From contig CAVMBN010000138.1 of assembly GCA_963678705.1 (NCBI GenBank), positions 16,212 to 80,211 on the forward strand: DNA of 64,000 bases, read 5' to 3'. Positions within the stretch are counted from its first letter, which is position 1; each line of letters begins with the position of its first letter. The stretch is from Panorpa germanica (lineage: Eukaryota; Arthropoda; Insecta; Mecoptera; Panorpidae). The position numbers and the translations under genes are program-made. The notes under the pieces were generated by a model. That model made no database searches. It saw nothing but the letters and a program-made list of their open reading frames with translations, and was not told the origin of the DNA. Shown here in pieces: positions 37,309 through 47,942 of this stretch.

Positions 37309-39521
37309 TTATTCCACAATGTCCTGGTATCCACATACATTTTATGGTATTATCCTTATTTATTAAATTGAAATACACCCCCTTAATTTTGCGTGTCAAA
37401 ATATCATTATTTGATTTGTGATCATTAGAATTTAAATTTTTTAAAACACTTAAAGAATCCGTTATTATTATAATTTTATTATTGTTGATATTTTCATTAA
37501 TTTCCAATGCTTTTAATATTGCTAATTGTTCTCCAGTATAAGAGCTAACTTTGTTATTTCATTTAAATTTATCAAATAATAAATGTATTTGTTCATATTT
37601 AGCAAATCCTGATTTATTTCTTTCTAAACCAATGGACCAATGCATCTGTATATATAATTTTTGTTAAATTTCTATTAAATTGATGCATTAGGTTTAAAAA
37701 CATTTCATTATTTATCGCATTATTAAATGATTTTGATAATAATTGTATGGCATCCTAATATTAAATTAAATTAATAGTAAATTATCAATATTTTGTAGAA
37801 TTAATTCATTTTTGGATAAGGTCTGCCCAAATGAAGATACCTGTAATATTCCACCATCATTTTGAGAGCCTATAAATTTATAATTTGCATCACAAATTGC
37901 GAAAGGTATAATGCTGATTTTTCTTTTTATAGTTAAAGTACTGGGAACCTGTTTTATTAATAGTTTCTTTTATAATTCTGCAAGCAGTAGACTTTCCAAT
38001 TCTGAAGGAAAATGCTAGACTTGGCAGTGAATCTCCTGGCGGAAAATTATAGAAAATATTAATTGAATTTTAGATTGCTAATCTCGCTCTTCAGGAGGGT
38101 AAAGTAAATTGTCAAATTGTGAAATACATACTCGAGTAAAGTTAAAAAATAATGGCTCATTTCTTGAATGAGGTTATTAAAATACCCCTGTTGATCACGA
38201 TTTTGATTAAAGGGATGAACTCACCATCTAGGTCTACGATTCCTTTCATTTTCTATCAAAATAATACCTGTGCAATAACACAAATCCTTCTTCTTTTACC
38301 TATTAACTACTATTAGTAATTTGCGCTGCATTTTAAATTATATTATATACAACAATCAAATGTTTTTACTATGTAATATAGTTTTTCTTAATTTAATGTT
38401 TTTAATTTAAAACATTGGACCTTGTAAGGTTCTAAAAAAACTAAGGAAACTTAAAAAATAAATTAAATTAAATACAAAATACAGCATTAAATTAAGAATA
38501 TATTTTCATTATCTGCTGTTATTATAGTTGCATATACCCCAGGCGTTAGAATGAGCGAAATACCTATTTTAATATTTAACATATAACAGGCTTGTGTCCT
38601 CATTTTTTAGTGGTCGATTTTTCAATTGTTGATTGAAATTAATGTTAATAAATGTGTATTGGCGTGTCTATTTTATTAAATATCTAAATGTTGACGGAGA
38701 TATAGCAATTAAAAATTTGTATTGTAGTTTTAGCGCTAGGATAGTTATTTGTTGAGTACGTCAGTGCTGTGGTAATGTTTTGTAGCTGTTGGTAGTCAAA
38801 TAATCAAGTCAAGTCAAAGAATAATAAGTTTTTATTTTATTTAACCCTGTTAAGGCAGACATAATATTGAAATTTGATTGTTCCTCGAAACAGTTGTAAA
38901 TAATATTTGATATTTTGATATATAAATACATATAGCAGAGATTCGTGAGCTGTAAGGTTGTGATGTCACATGCAGTTGGAATGTGTACAACGTTGAATCC
39001 CTTTAATAATTAAAGAGACAAAATGACTTTTTTAATTGTTAATATCTCCTAACATATAAGGAGTTCTAGTAACCAACTTTATCAATATTTAGGACAATTT
39101 TATAGAAATTAAGACATAGGACACTAGCCCATTGCCCATTTTTATTTACCTAATAAAAAACATTACAGATTACCACGGGCCAGGAGATAGAGATTTTAAT
39201 CTTCAGATTTAGAATATTTCACCGTGTCATTAATGCAAAATGAAGAAACAACAGCGGATTCTGTAATGAAAGCAACCAACAGTTTGCATAATTATATTAA
39301 AACAACAGAACAACAAGGAAATAGAAAGTGAAGTGAATTTAATTCCTGGAGAATGTAGAACTCTAACTGATGCCTCTCAAAATATTGCTCTAGTAAATAT
39401 CAGGACATTAAAAAGAAGCAGAAGTGTATTTAAAATAGAATAAAAATCATTATCTATACAGAGATTATGAAAGTGAAATATTGTTAAAAATTATTGTTCT
39501 TGAAGAACACATTTTATTTCT
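37309..39521. repeat. 2.2-kb array unit 6
   Basis: Same components, with MITE1 at 38589-39133; the C-terminal piece returns to GCGGATT and AATAAAAATC. Private changes near 38740-38760 (GGATAG, GTACGTC). Confidence 0.9.
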
Positions 39522-41036
39522 TTATTCCACAATGTCCTTGTATCCACATACATTTTATGGTATTATCCTTATTTATTAAATTGAAATACACCCCCTTAAT
39601 TTTGCGTGTCAAAATATCATTATTTGATTTGTGATCATTAGAATTTAAATTTTTTAAAACACTTAAAGAATCCGTTATTATTATAATTTTATTATTGTTG
39701 ATATTTTCATTAATTTCCAATGCTTTTAATATTGCTAATTGTTCTCCAGTATAAGAGCTAACTTTGTTATTTCATTTAAATTTATCAAATAATAAATGTA
39801 TTTGTTCATATTTAGCAAATCCTGATTTATTTCTTTCTAAACCAATGGACCAATGCATCTGTATATATAATTTTTGTTAAATTTCTATTAAATTGATGCA
39901 TTAGGTTTAAAAACATTTCATTATTTATCGCATTATTAAATGATTTTGATAATAATTGTATGGCATCCTAATATTAAATTAAATTAATAGTAAATTATCA
40001 ATATTTTGTAGAATTAATTCATTTTTGGATAAGGTCTGCCCAAATGAAGATACCTGTAATATTCCACCATCATTTTGAGAGCCTATAAATTTATAATTTG
40101 CATCACAAATTGCGAAAGGTATAATGCTGATTTTTCTTTTTATAGTTAAAGTACTGGGAACCTGTTTTATTAATAGTTTCTTTTATAATTCTGCAAGCAG
40201 TAGACTTTCCAATTCTGAAGGAAAATGCTAGACTTGGCAGTGAATCTCCTGGCGGAAAATTATAGAAAATATTAATTGAATTTTAGATTGCTAATCTCGC
40301 TCTTCAGGAGGGTAAAGTAAATTGTCAAATTGTGAAATACATACTCGAGTAAAGTTAAAAAATAATGGCTCATTTCTTGAATGAGGTTATTAAAATACCC
40401 CTGTTGATCACGATTTTGATTAAAGGGATGAACTCACCATCTAGGTCTACGATTCCTTTTATTTTCTATCAAAATAATACCTGTGCAATAACACAAATCC
40501 TTCTTCTTTTACCTATTAACTACTATTAGTAATTTGCGCTGCATTTTAAATTATATTATATACAACAATCAAATGTTTTTACTATGTAATATAGTTTTTC
40601 TTAATTTAATGTTTTTAATTTAAAACATTGGACCTTGTAAGGTTCTAAAAAAACTAAGGAAACTTAAAAAATAAATTAAATTAAATACAAAATACAGCAT
40701 TAAATTAAGAATATATTTTCATTATCTGCTGTTATTATAGTTGCATATACCCCAGGCGTTAGAATGAGCGAAATACCTATTTTAATATTTAACATATAAC
40801 AGGCTTGTGTCCTCATTTTTTAGTGGTCGATTTTTCAATTGTTGATTGAAATTAATGTTAATAAATGTGTATTGGCGTGTCTATTTTATTAAATATCTAA
40901 ATGTTGACGGAGATATAGCAATTAAAAGTTTGAATTGTAGTTTTAGCGCTAGAAATGGTCGGCCATATTTGTATGACGCGAAATGCATTTTATACGTCAG
41001 TTATTTGTTGAGTAGGTCAGTGTTATAGTAATATTA
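39522..41036. repeat. 2.2-kb array unit 7, broken within MITE1
   Basis: RNase H (-) with CCTTG just before it (Pro to Gln in the His motif, WIQGHCG), Harbinger N/mid (-) about 39979-40469, and the left part of MITE1 (40802-41036). Here MITE1 retains a ~45-bp stretch (AATGGTCGGCCATATTTGTA and onward) that is deleted in units 1-6. After about 41036 an inverted copy begins. Confidence 0.88.
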
Positions 41037-41054
41037 GGTAAATAAAAATGGGCA

Positions 41055-41995
41055 ATGGGCTAGTGTCCTATGTCTTAATTTCTATAAAATTGTCCTAAAT
41101 ATTGATAAAGTTGGTTACTAGAACTCCTTATATGTTAGGAGATATTAACAATTAAAAAAGTCATTTTGTCTCTTTAATTATTAAAGGGATTCAACGTTGT
41201 ACACATTCCAACTGCATGTGACATCACAACCTTACAGCTCACGAATCTCTGCTATATGTATTTATATATCAAAATATCAAATATTATTTACAACTGTTTC
41301 GAGGAACAATCAAATTTCAATATTATGTCTGCCTTAACAGGGTTAAATAAAATAAAAACTTATTATTCTTTGACTTGACTTGATTATTTGACTACAAACA
41401 GCTACAAAACATTACCACAGCACTGACCTACTCAACAAATAACTAACCTAGCGCTAAAACTACAATACAAATTTTTAATTGCTATATCTCCGTCAACATT
41501 TAGATATTTAACCCTGCGTGTGAACCCTATATTTTTAGGGTTTTCTAAGCTTTCAAAAAATCTGAAAAAATTCTGGATGACTTCTTGAAGTGTCTACTAC
41601 ATGGTCCAGAAGTTGCCAAAGTCCAAAGTTAAAAAGGTATAGTAAAAAACGTGATATTGTTAAAAAATTCATAACTTTATAACAAACAAATATTAAGAAA
41701 AACGGTTGTAGACTTTTTTACCTTAGACTATAAGCTTTCGAAAGAAAGTAGTGTCTTTGACGTGTGCTCCAAAAAGTTGAATTATTTGTGCACTTGAAAG
41801 TGGGAAATATTTTACAGATTCAGGCATGTCATAATAAACGGAACGTTGATTATTTGGCACAAATTGAAAATATTATAAATGGGGTATTGGAAATAGGAGT
41901 TTGTTCTGTTCCTTAAAAGACCCATTGTACACACGCAGGGTTAACATCAAGTTTAATCAACAATCAACCCCTAAGAAATGTGTATACAAGCCCAT
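41055..41995 (-). mobile_element. MITE1, inverted copy split by another MITE
   Basis: It starts ATGGGCTAGTGTCC and ends ACAAGCCCAT; the interior matches MITE1 read backwards down to the stretch before TTTAGATATTTAA. There a 429-bp element is inserted. After it the MITE1 sequence resumes at TTAACATCAA, a second TTAA site of the family about 36 bp further along, so the short stretch between the two TTAA sites is missing. The last 50 bp are strongly diverged. Confidence 0.8.
41512..41940. mobile_element. 429-bp piggyBac-like MITE in TTAA
   Basis: It begins CCCTGCGTGTG and ends with the exact reverse complement CACACGCAGGG, flanked on both sides by TTAA (41508-41511 and 41941-41944). TTAA targets with CCC-starting ends are the signature of piggyBac transposases. 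The interior has no coding frame of transposase type, so it is non-autonomous. The copy at 46737-47165 arose by duplication of the whole block, not by a second insertion. Confidence 0.88.
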
Positions 41996-42281
41996 TGTTA
42001 TAAACTTTTGTTTTAAAACAAATAAAATGAAATCTTCTTACCTTCAAATAATTGCGTTTTTTATCTCTGATGTTCTTAGATACATTTTAAAAGACAAATT
42101 TTTAATTAAATAGAAAAAAAATGTATTATTAAAATATTACTTTTTTAATTTTATTTAAAGCAATGTATATATAAATATGATTGTATATATATAACTACCT
42201 ACGCATTATTTATTATATAATATTAAAAAAACAAATCAAATATATTTATATATTAAATAAAATGATATATACAAACAACTA

Positions 42282-42323
42282 TATATATATATATATATTT
42301 ATGTATATATATATATATATATG
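42282..42323. repeat. (AT)n microsatellite
   Basis: Two AT runs separated by TTTATG; the duplicate at about 47503-47554 is longer, accounting for most of the length difference between the two blocks here. Confidence 0.9.
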
Positions 42324-42564
42324 CAATAGAAGTTGTAATTTACAACGATAAAAAACCAAATATAACAATTAAAATGGCAAGATCGAAATAAATAATAAAA
42401 CAAAAGAAATTTTGACAAAAATAAATGAAAATGATTTGTAAAATTAAAGCTACAACAATTAAATTATATAAAAGGTAAGCGTTCACATGGTCGCATCGAA
42501 TACACCCGACAATACTACTTCCAATATCGTATTAGTATACTTTATCATGGGATTAAAAGGTTTT

Positions 42565-42658
42565 ACTTTAATGTTTATCAATACATCACTATACTGTTTT
42601 TCACTTTGCTGTCCATGATATCGTAAACTCCTACCTCTGTATTGATAAACATTAAAGT
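42565..42658. repeat. 20-bp perfect inverted repeat (hairpin) with 54-bp loop
   Basis: ACTTTAATGTTTATCAATAC at 42565-42584 is followed at 42639-42658 by its exact reverse complement. The second copy is at 47796-47889, and one arm (CTTTAATGTTTATCAATA) recurs alone at about 48749. The pairing does not extend into the loop, so a microRNA precursor is unlikely; remnant transposon ends are more plausible. Confidence 0.7.
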
Positions 42659-42711
42659 ACTACGTTTTACCATCGTTTTTATACAATAAACCAAATAATT
42701 CAATGCGAGCT

Positions 42712-44746
42712 ATTTTCATTAATTTCCAATGCTTTTAATATTGCTAATTGTTCTCCAGTATAAGAGCTAACTTTGTTATTTCATTTAAATTTATCAAATA
42801 ATAAATGTATTTGTTCATATTTAGCAAATCCTGATTTATTTCTTTCTAAACCAATGGACCAATGCATCTGTATATATAATTTTTGTTAAATTTCTATTAA
42901 ATTGATGCATTAGGTTTAAAAACATTTCATTATTTATCGCATTATTAAATGATTTTGATAATAATTGTATGGCATCCTAATATTAAATTAAATTAATAGT
43001 AAATTATCAATATTTTGTAGAATTAATTCATTTTTGGATAAGGTCTGCCCAAATGAAGATACCTGTAATATTCCACCATCATTTTGAGAGCCTATAAATT
43101 TATAATTTGCATCACAAATTGCGAAAGGTATAATGCTGATTTTTCTTTTTATAGTTAAAGTACTGGGAACCTGTTTTATTAATAGTTTCTTTTATAATTC
43201 TGCAAGCAGTAGACTTTCCAATTCTGAAGGAAAATGCTAGACTTGGCAGTGAATCTCCTGGCGGAAAATTATAGAAAATATTAATTGAATTTTAGATTGC
43301 TAATCTCGCTCTTCAGGAGGGAGGGTAAAGTAAATTGTCAAATTGTGAAATACATACTCGAGTAAAGTTAAAAAATAATGGCTCATTTCTTGAATGAGGT
43401 TATTAAAATACCCCTGTTGATCACGATTTTGATTAAAGGGATGAACTCACCATCTAGGTCTACGATTCCTTTTATTTTCTATCAAAATAATACCTGTGCA
43501 ATAACACAAATCCTTCTTCTTTTACCTATTAACTACTATTAGTAATTTGCGCTGCATTTTAAATTATATTATATACAACAATCAAATGTTTTTACTATGT
43601 AATATAGTTTTTCTTAATTTAATGTTTTTAATTTAAAACATTGGACCTTGTAAGGTTCTAAAAAAACTAAGGAAACTTAAAAAATAAATTAAATTAAATA
43701 CAAAATACAGCATTAAATTAAGAATATATTTTCATTATCTGCTGTTATTATAGTTGCATATACCCCAGGCGTTAGAATGAGCGAAATACCTATTTTAATA
43801 TTTAACATATAACAGGCTTGTGTCCTCATTTTTTAGTGGTCGATTTTTCAATTGTTGATTGAAATTAATGTTAATAAATGTGTATTGGCGTGTCTATTTT
43901 ATTAAATATCTAAATGTTGACGGAGATATAGCAATTAAAAATTTGTATTGTAGTTTTAGCGCTAGGTTAGTTATTTGTTGAGTAGGTCAGTGCTGTGGTA
44001 ATGTTTTGTAGCTGTTTGTAGTCAAATAATCAAGTCAAGTCAAAGAATAATAAGTTTTTATTTTATTTAACCCTGTTAAGGCAGACATAATATTGAAATT
44101 TGATTGTTCCTCGAAACAGTTGTAAATAATATTTGATATTTTGATATATAAATACATATAGCAGAGATTCGTGAGCTGTAAGGTTGTGATGTCACATGCA
44201 GTTGGAATGTGTACAACGTTGAATCCCTTTAATAATTAAAGAGACAAAATGACTTTTTTAATTGTTAATATCTCCTAACATATAAGGAGTTCTAGTAACC
44301 AACTTTATCAATATTTAGGACAATTTTATAGAAATTAAGACATAGGACACTAGCCCATTGCCCATTTTTATTTACCTAATAAAAAACATTACAGATTACC
44401 ACGGGCCAGGAGATAGAGATTTTAATCTTCAGATTTAGAATATTTCACCGTGTCATTAATGCAAAATGAAGAAACAACAGCGGATTCTGTAATGAAAGCA
44501 ACCAACAGTTTGCATAATTATATTAAAACAACAGAACAACAAGGAAATAGAAAGTGAAGTGAATTTAATTCCTGGAGAATGTAGAACTCTAACTGATGCC
44601 TCTCAAAATATTGCTCTAGTAAATATCAGGACATTAAAAAGAAGCAGAAGTGTATTTAAAATAGAATTAAATCATTATCTATACAGAGATTATGAAAGTG
44701 AAATATTGTTAAAAATTATTGTTCTTGAAGAACACATTTTATTTCT
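42712..44746. repeat. 2.2-kb array unit 8 (5'-truncated)
   Basis: It starts inside the RNase H piece, then Harbinger N/mid (-) about 42960-43485, MITE1 43815-44359 (with GTTTGTAG in place of GTTGGTAG near 44013), and the Harbinger C-terminal piece (+) about 44395-44738 with GCGGATT and AATTAAATC. Mosaic of variants from several other units. Confidence 0.88.
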
Positions 44747-46260
44747 TTATTCCACAATGTCCTTGTATCCACATACATTTTATGGTATTATCCTTATTTA
44801 TTAAATTGAAATACACCCCCTTAATTTTGCGTGTCAAAATATCATTATTTGATTTGTGATCATTAGAATTTAAATTTTTTAAAACACTTAAAGAATCCGT
44901 TATTATTATAATTTTATTATTGTTGATATTTTCATTAATTTCCAATGCTTTTAATATTGCTAATTGTTCTCCAGTATAAGAGCTAACTTTGTTATTTCAT
45001 TTAAATTTATCAAATAATAAATGTATTTGTTCATATTTAGCAAATCCTGATTTATTTCTTTCTAAACCAATGGACCAATGCATCTGTATATATAATTTTT
45101 GTTAAATTTCTATTAAATTGATGCATTAGGTTTAAAAACATTTCATTATTTATCGCATTATTAAATGATTTTGATAATAATTGTATGGCATCCTAATATT
45201 AAATTAAATTAATAGTAAATTATCAATATTTTGTAGAATTAATTCATTTTTGGATAAGGTCTGCCCAAATGAAGATACCTGTAATATTCCACCATCATTT
45301 TGAGAGCCTATAAATTTATAATTTGCATCACAAATTGCGAAAGGTATAATGCTGATTTTTCTTTTTATAGTTAAAGTACTGGGAACCTGTTTTATTAATA
45401 GTTTCTTTTATAATTCTGCAAGCAGTAGACTTTCCAATTCTGAAGGAAAATGCTAGACTTGGCAGTAAATCTCCTGGCGGAAAATTATAGAAAATATTAA
45501 TTGAATTTTAGATTGCTAATCTCGCTCTTCAGGAGGGTAAAGTAAATTGTCAAATTGTGAAATACATACTCGAGTAAAGTTAAAAAATAATGGCTCATTT
45601 CTTGAATGAGGTTATTAAAATACCCCTGTTGATCACGATTTTGATTAAAGCGATGAACTCACAATCTAGGTCTACGATTCCTTTCATTTTCTATCAAAAT
45701 AATACCTGTGCAATAACACAAATCCTTCTTCTTTTACCTATTAACTACTATTAGTAATTTGCGCTGCATTTTAAATTATATTATATACAACAATCAAATG
45801 TTTTTACTATGTAATATAGTTTTTCTTAATTTAATGTTTTTAATTTAAAACATTGGACCTTGTAAGGTTCTAAAAAAACTAAGGAAACTTAAAAAATAAA
45901 TTAAATTAAATACAAAATACAGCATTAAATTAAGAATATATTTTCATTATCTGCTGTTATTATAGTTGCATATACCCCAGGCGTTAGAATGAGCGAAATA
46001 CCTATTTTAATATTTAACATATAACAGGCTTGTGTCCTCATTTTTTAGTGGTCGATTTTTCAATTGTTGATTGAAATTAATGTTAATAAATGTGTATTGG
46101 CGTGTCTATTTTATTAAATATCTAAATGTTGACGGAGATATAGCAATTAAAAGTTTGAGTTGTAGTTTTAGCGCTAGAAATGGTCGGCCATATTTGTATG
46201 ACGCGAAATGCATTTTATACGTCAGTTATTTGTTGAGTAGGTCAGTGTTATAGTAATATT
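44747..46260. repeat. 2.2-kb array unit 9, broken within MITE1
   Basis: Counterpart of unit 7 (offset 5225): RNase H (-) with WIQGHCG, Harbinger N/mid (-) about 45204-45694, left part of MITE1 46027-46260. Private changes include GCAGTAAATC near 45468 and AAGCGATGAACTCACAATC near 45648. Confidence 0.88.
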
Positions 46261-46279
46261 AGGTAAATAAAAATGGGCA

Positions 46280-47220
46280 ATGGGCTAGTGTCCTATGTCT
46301 TAATTTCTATAAAATTGTCCTAAATATTGATAAAGTTGGTTACTAGAACTCCTTATATGTTAGGAGATATTAACAATTAAAAAAGTCATTTTGTCTCTTT
46401 AATTATTAAAGGGATTTAACGTTGTACACATTCCAACTGCATGTGACATCACAACCTTACAGCTCACGAATCTCTGCTATATGTATTTATATATCAAAAT
46501 ATCAAATATTATTTACAACTGTTTCGAGGAACAATCAAATTTCAATATTATGTCTGCCTTAACAGGGTTAAATAAAATAAAAACTTATTATTCTTTGACT
46601 TGACTTGATTATTTGACTACCAACAGCTACAAAACATTACCACAGCACTGACCTACTCAACAAATAACTAACCTAGCGCTAAAACTACAATACAAATTTT
46701 TAATTGCTATATCTTCGTCAACATTTAGATATTTAACCCTGCGTGTGAACCCTATATTTTTAGGGTTTTCTAAGCTTTCAAAAAATCTGAAAAAATTCTG
46801 GATGACTTCTTGAAGTGTCTACTACATGGTCCAGAAGTTGCCAAAGTCCAAAGTTAAAAAGGTATAGTAAAAAACGTGATATTGTTAAAAAATTCATAAC
46901 TTTATAACAAACAAATATTAAGAAAAACGGTTGTAGACTTTTTTACCTTAGACTATAAGCTTTCGAAAGAAAGTAGTGTCTTTGACGTGTGCTCCAAAAA
47001 GTTGAATTATTTGTGCACTTGAAAGTGGGAAATATTTTACAGATTCAGGCATGTCATAATAAACGGAACGTTGATTATTTGGCACAAATTGAAAATATTA
47101 TAAATGGGGTATTGGAAATAGGAGTTTGTTCTGTTCCTTAAAAGACCCATTGTACACACGCAGGGTTAACATCAAGTTTAATCAACAATCAACCCCTAAG
47201 AAATGTGTATACAAGCCCAT
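46280..47220 (-). mobile_element. MITE1, inverted split copy (second block)
   Basis: Duplicate of 41055-41995, again split by the TTAA-flanked element. It has ACCAACAGC near 46620 where the first copy has ACAAACAGC near 41393. Confidence 0.8.
46737..47165. mobile_element. 429-bp piggyBac-like MITE (second block)
   Basis: Same length and ends as 41512-41940, flanked by TTAA at 46733-46736 and 47166-47169. Present through segmental duplication. Confidence 0.87.
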
Positions 47221-47502
47221 TGTTATAAACTTTTGTTTTAAAACAAATAAAATGAAATCTTCTTACCTTCAAATAATTGCGTTTTTTATCTCTGATGTTC
47301 TTAGATACATTTTAAAAGACGAATTTTTAATTAAATAGAAAAAAAATATATTATTAAAATATTACTTTTTTAATTTTATTTAAAGCAATGTATATATAAA
47401 TATGATTGTATATATATAACTACCTACGCATTATTTATTATATAATATTAAAAAAACAAATCAAATATATTTATATATTAAATAAAATGATATATACAAA
47501 CA

Positions 47503-47554
47503 ACTATATATATATATATATATATTTATGTATATATATATATATATATATATG
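47503..47554. repeat. (AT)n microsatellite (second block)
   Basis: Expanded counterpart of 42282-42323. A 62-codon minus-strand frame across it (rich in Tyr/Ile) is only the AT repeat translated. Confidence 0.9.
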
Positions 47555-47942
47555 CAATAGAAGTTGTAATTTACAACGATAAAAAACCAAATATAACAAT
47601 TAAAATGGCAAGATCGAAATAAATAATAAAACAAAAGAAATTTTGACAAAAATAAATGAAAATGATTTGTAAAATTAAAGCTACAACAATTAAATTATAT
47701 AAAAAGTAAGCGTTCACATGGTCGCATCGAATACACCCGACAATACTACTTCCAATATCGTATTAGTATACTTTATCATGGGATTAAAAGGTTTTACTTT
47801 AATGTTTATCAATACATCACTATACTGTTTTTCACTTTGCTGTCCATGATATCGTAAACTCCTACCTCTGTATTGATAAACATTAAAGTACTACGTTTTA
47901 CCATCGTTTTTATACAATAAACCAAATAATTCAATGCGAGCT

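Larger units (their letters stand above)
26243..41036. repeat. Tandem array of a ~2213-bp chimeric transposon unit
   Basis: Six full units and one partial one follow head to tail with lengths 2213, 2213, 2212, 2216, 2212 and 2213 bp. Unit order: truncated RNase H piece (-), Harbinger N/mid piece (-), ~330-bp AT-rich spacer, MITE1 (+), Harbinger C-terminal piece (+). The units are almost identical; differences include a GGAG insertion, an AATAAAAATC/AATTAAATC change, a CCTGG/CCTTG change and GCGGATT/GCGAATT. This is a satellite-like expansion of dead transposon sequence, so the short frames inside (68 and 81 codons) are not real genes. Confidence 0.95.
41037..42711. repeat. Fold-back MITE1 region closing the first array block
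   Basis: After unit 7 breaks, the sequence turns back as the reverse complement of a unit piece: the flank TTAGGTAAATAAAAATGGGC, then a whole MITE1 in minus orientation (41055-41995) interrupted by a piggyBac-like MITE. Beyond 41996 follows AT-rich DNA with no recognised gene, an (AT)n tract at about 42282-42322, and a 20-bp inverted repeat at 42565-42658. The block ends at GCGAGCTA, then jumps back into an RNase H piece. Confidence 0.85.
42712..47942. repeat. Second ~5.2-kb block: repeat of array end plus fold-back
   Basis: From the junction GCGAGCTA/TTTTCATTAATTTCC the sequence repeats the end of the array and the fold-back with an offset of about 5222-5231 bp (for example the fold-back MITE1 at 46280-47220 versus 41055-41995). 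The first part (42712-44746) is not a simple copy of 37490-39521: it carries the GGAG insertion of unit 4, the CCTTTTATT of unit 7 and the AATTAAATC of units 3-5. This points to mosaic exchange among units. Confidence 0.88.

Noticed and set aside
47461..47649. 62-codon Tyr/Ile-rich frame
   Set aside because: It translates an (AT)n microsatellite.
25240..47942. Direct repeats as a CRISPR array
   Set aside because: Repeats are kilobases long, contain transposon debris, have no short spacers, and the context is eukaryotic.
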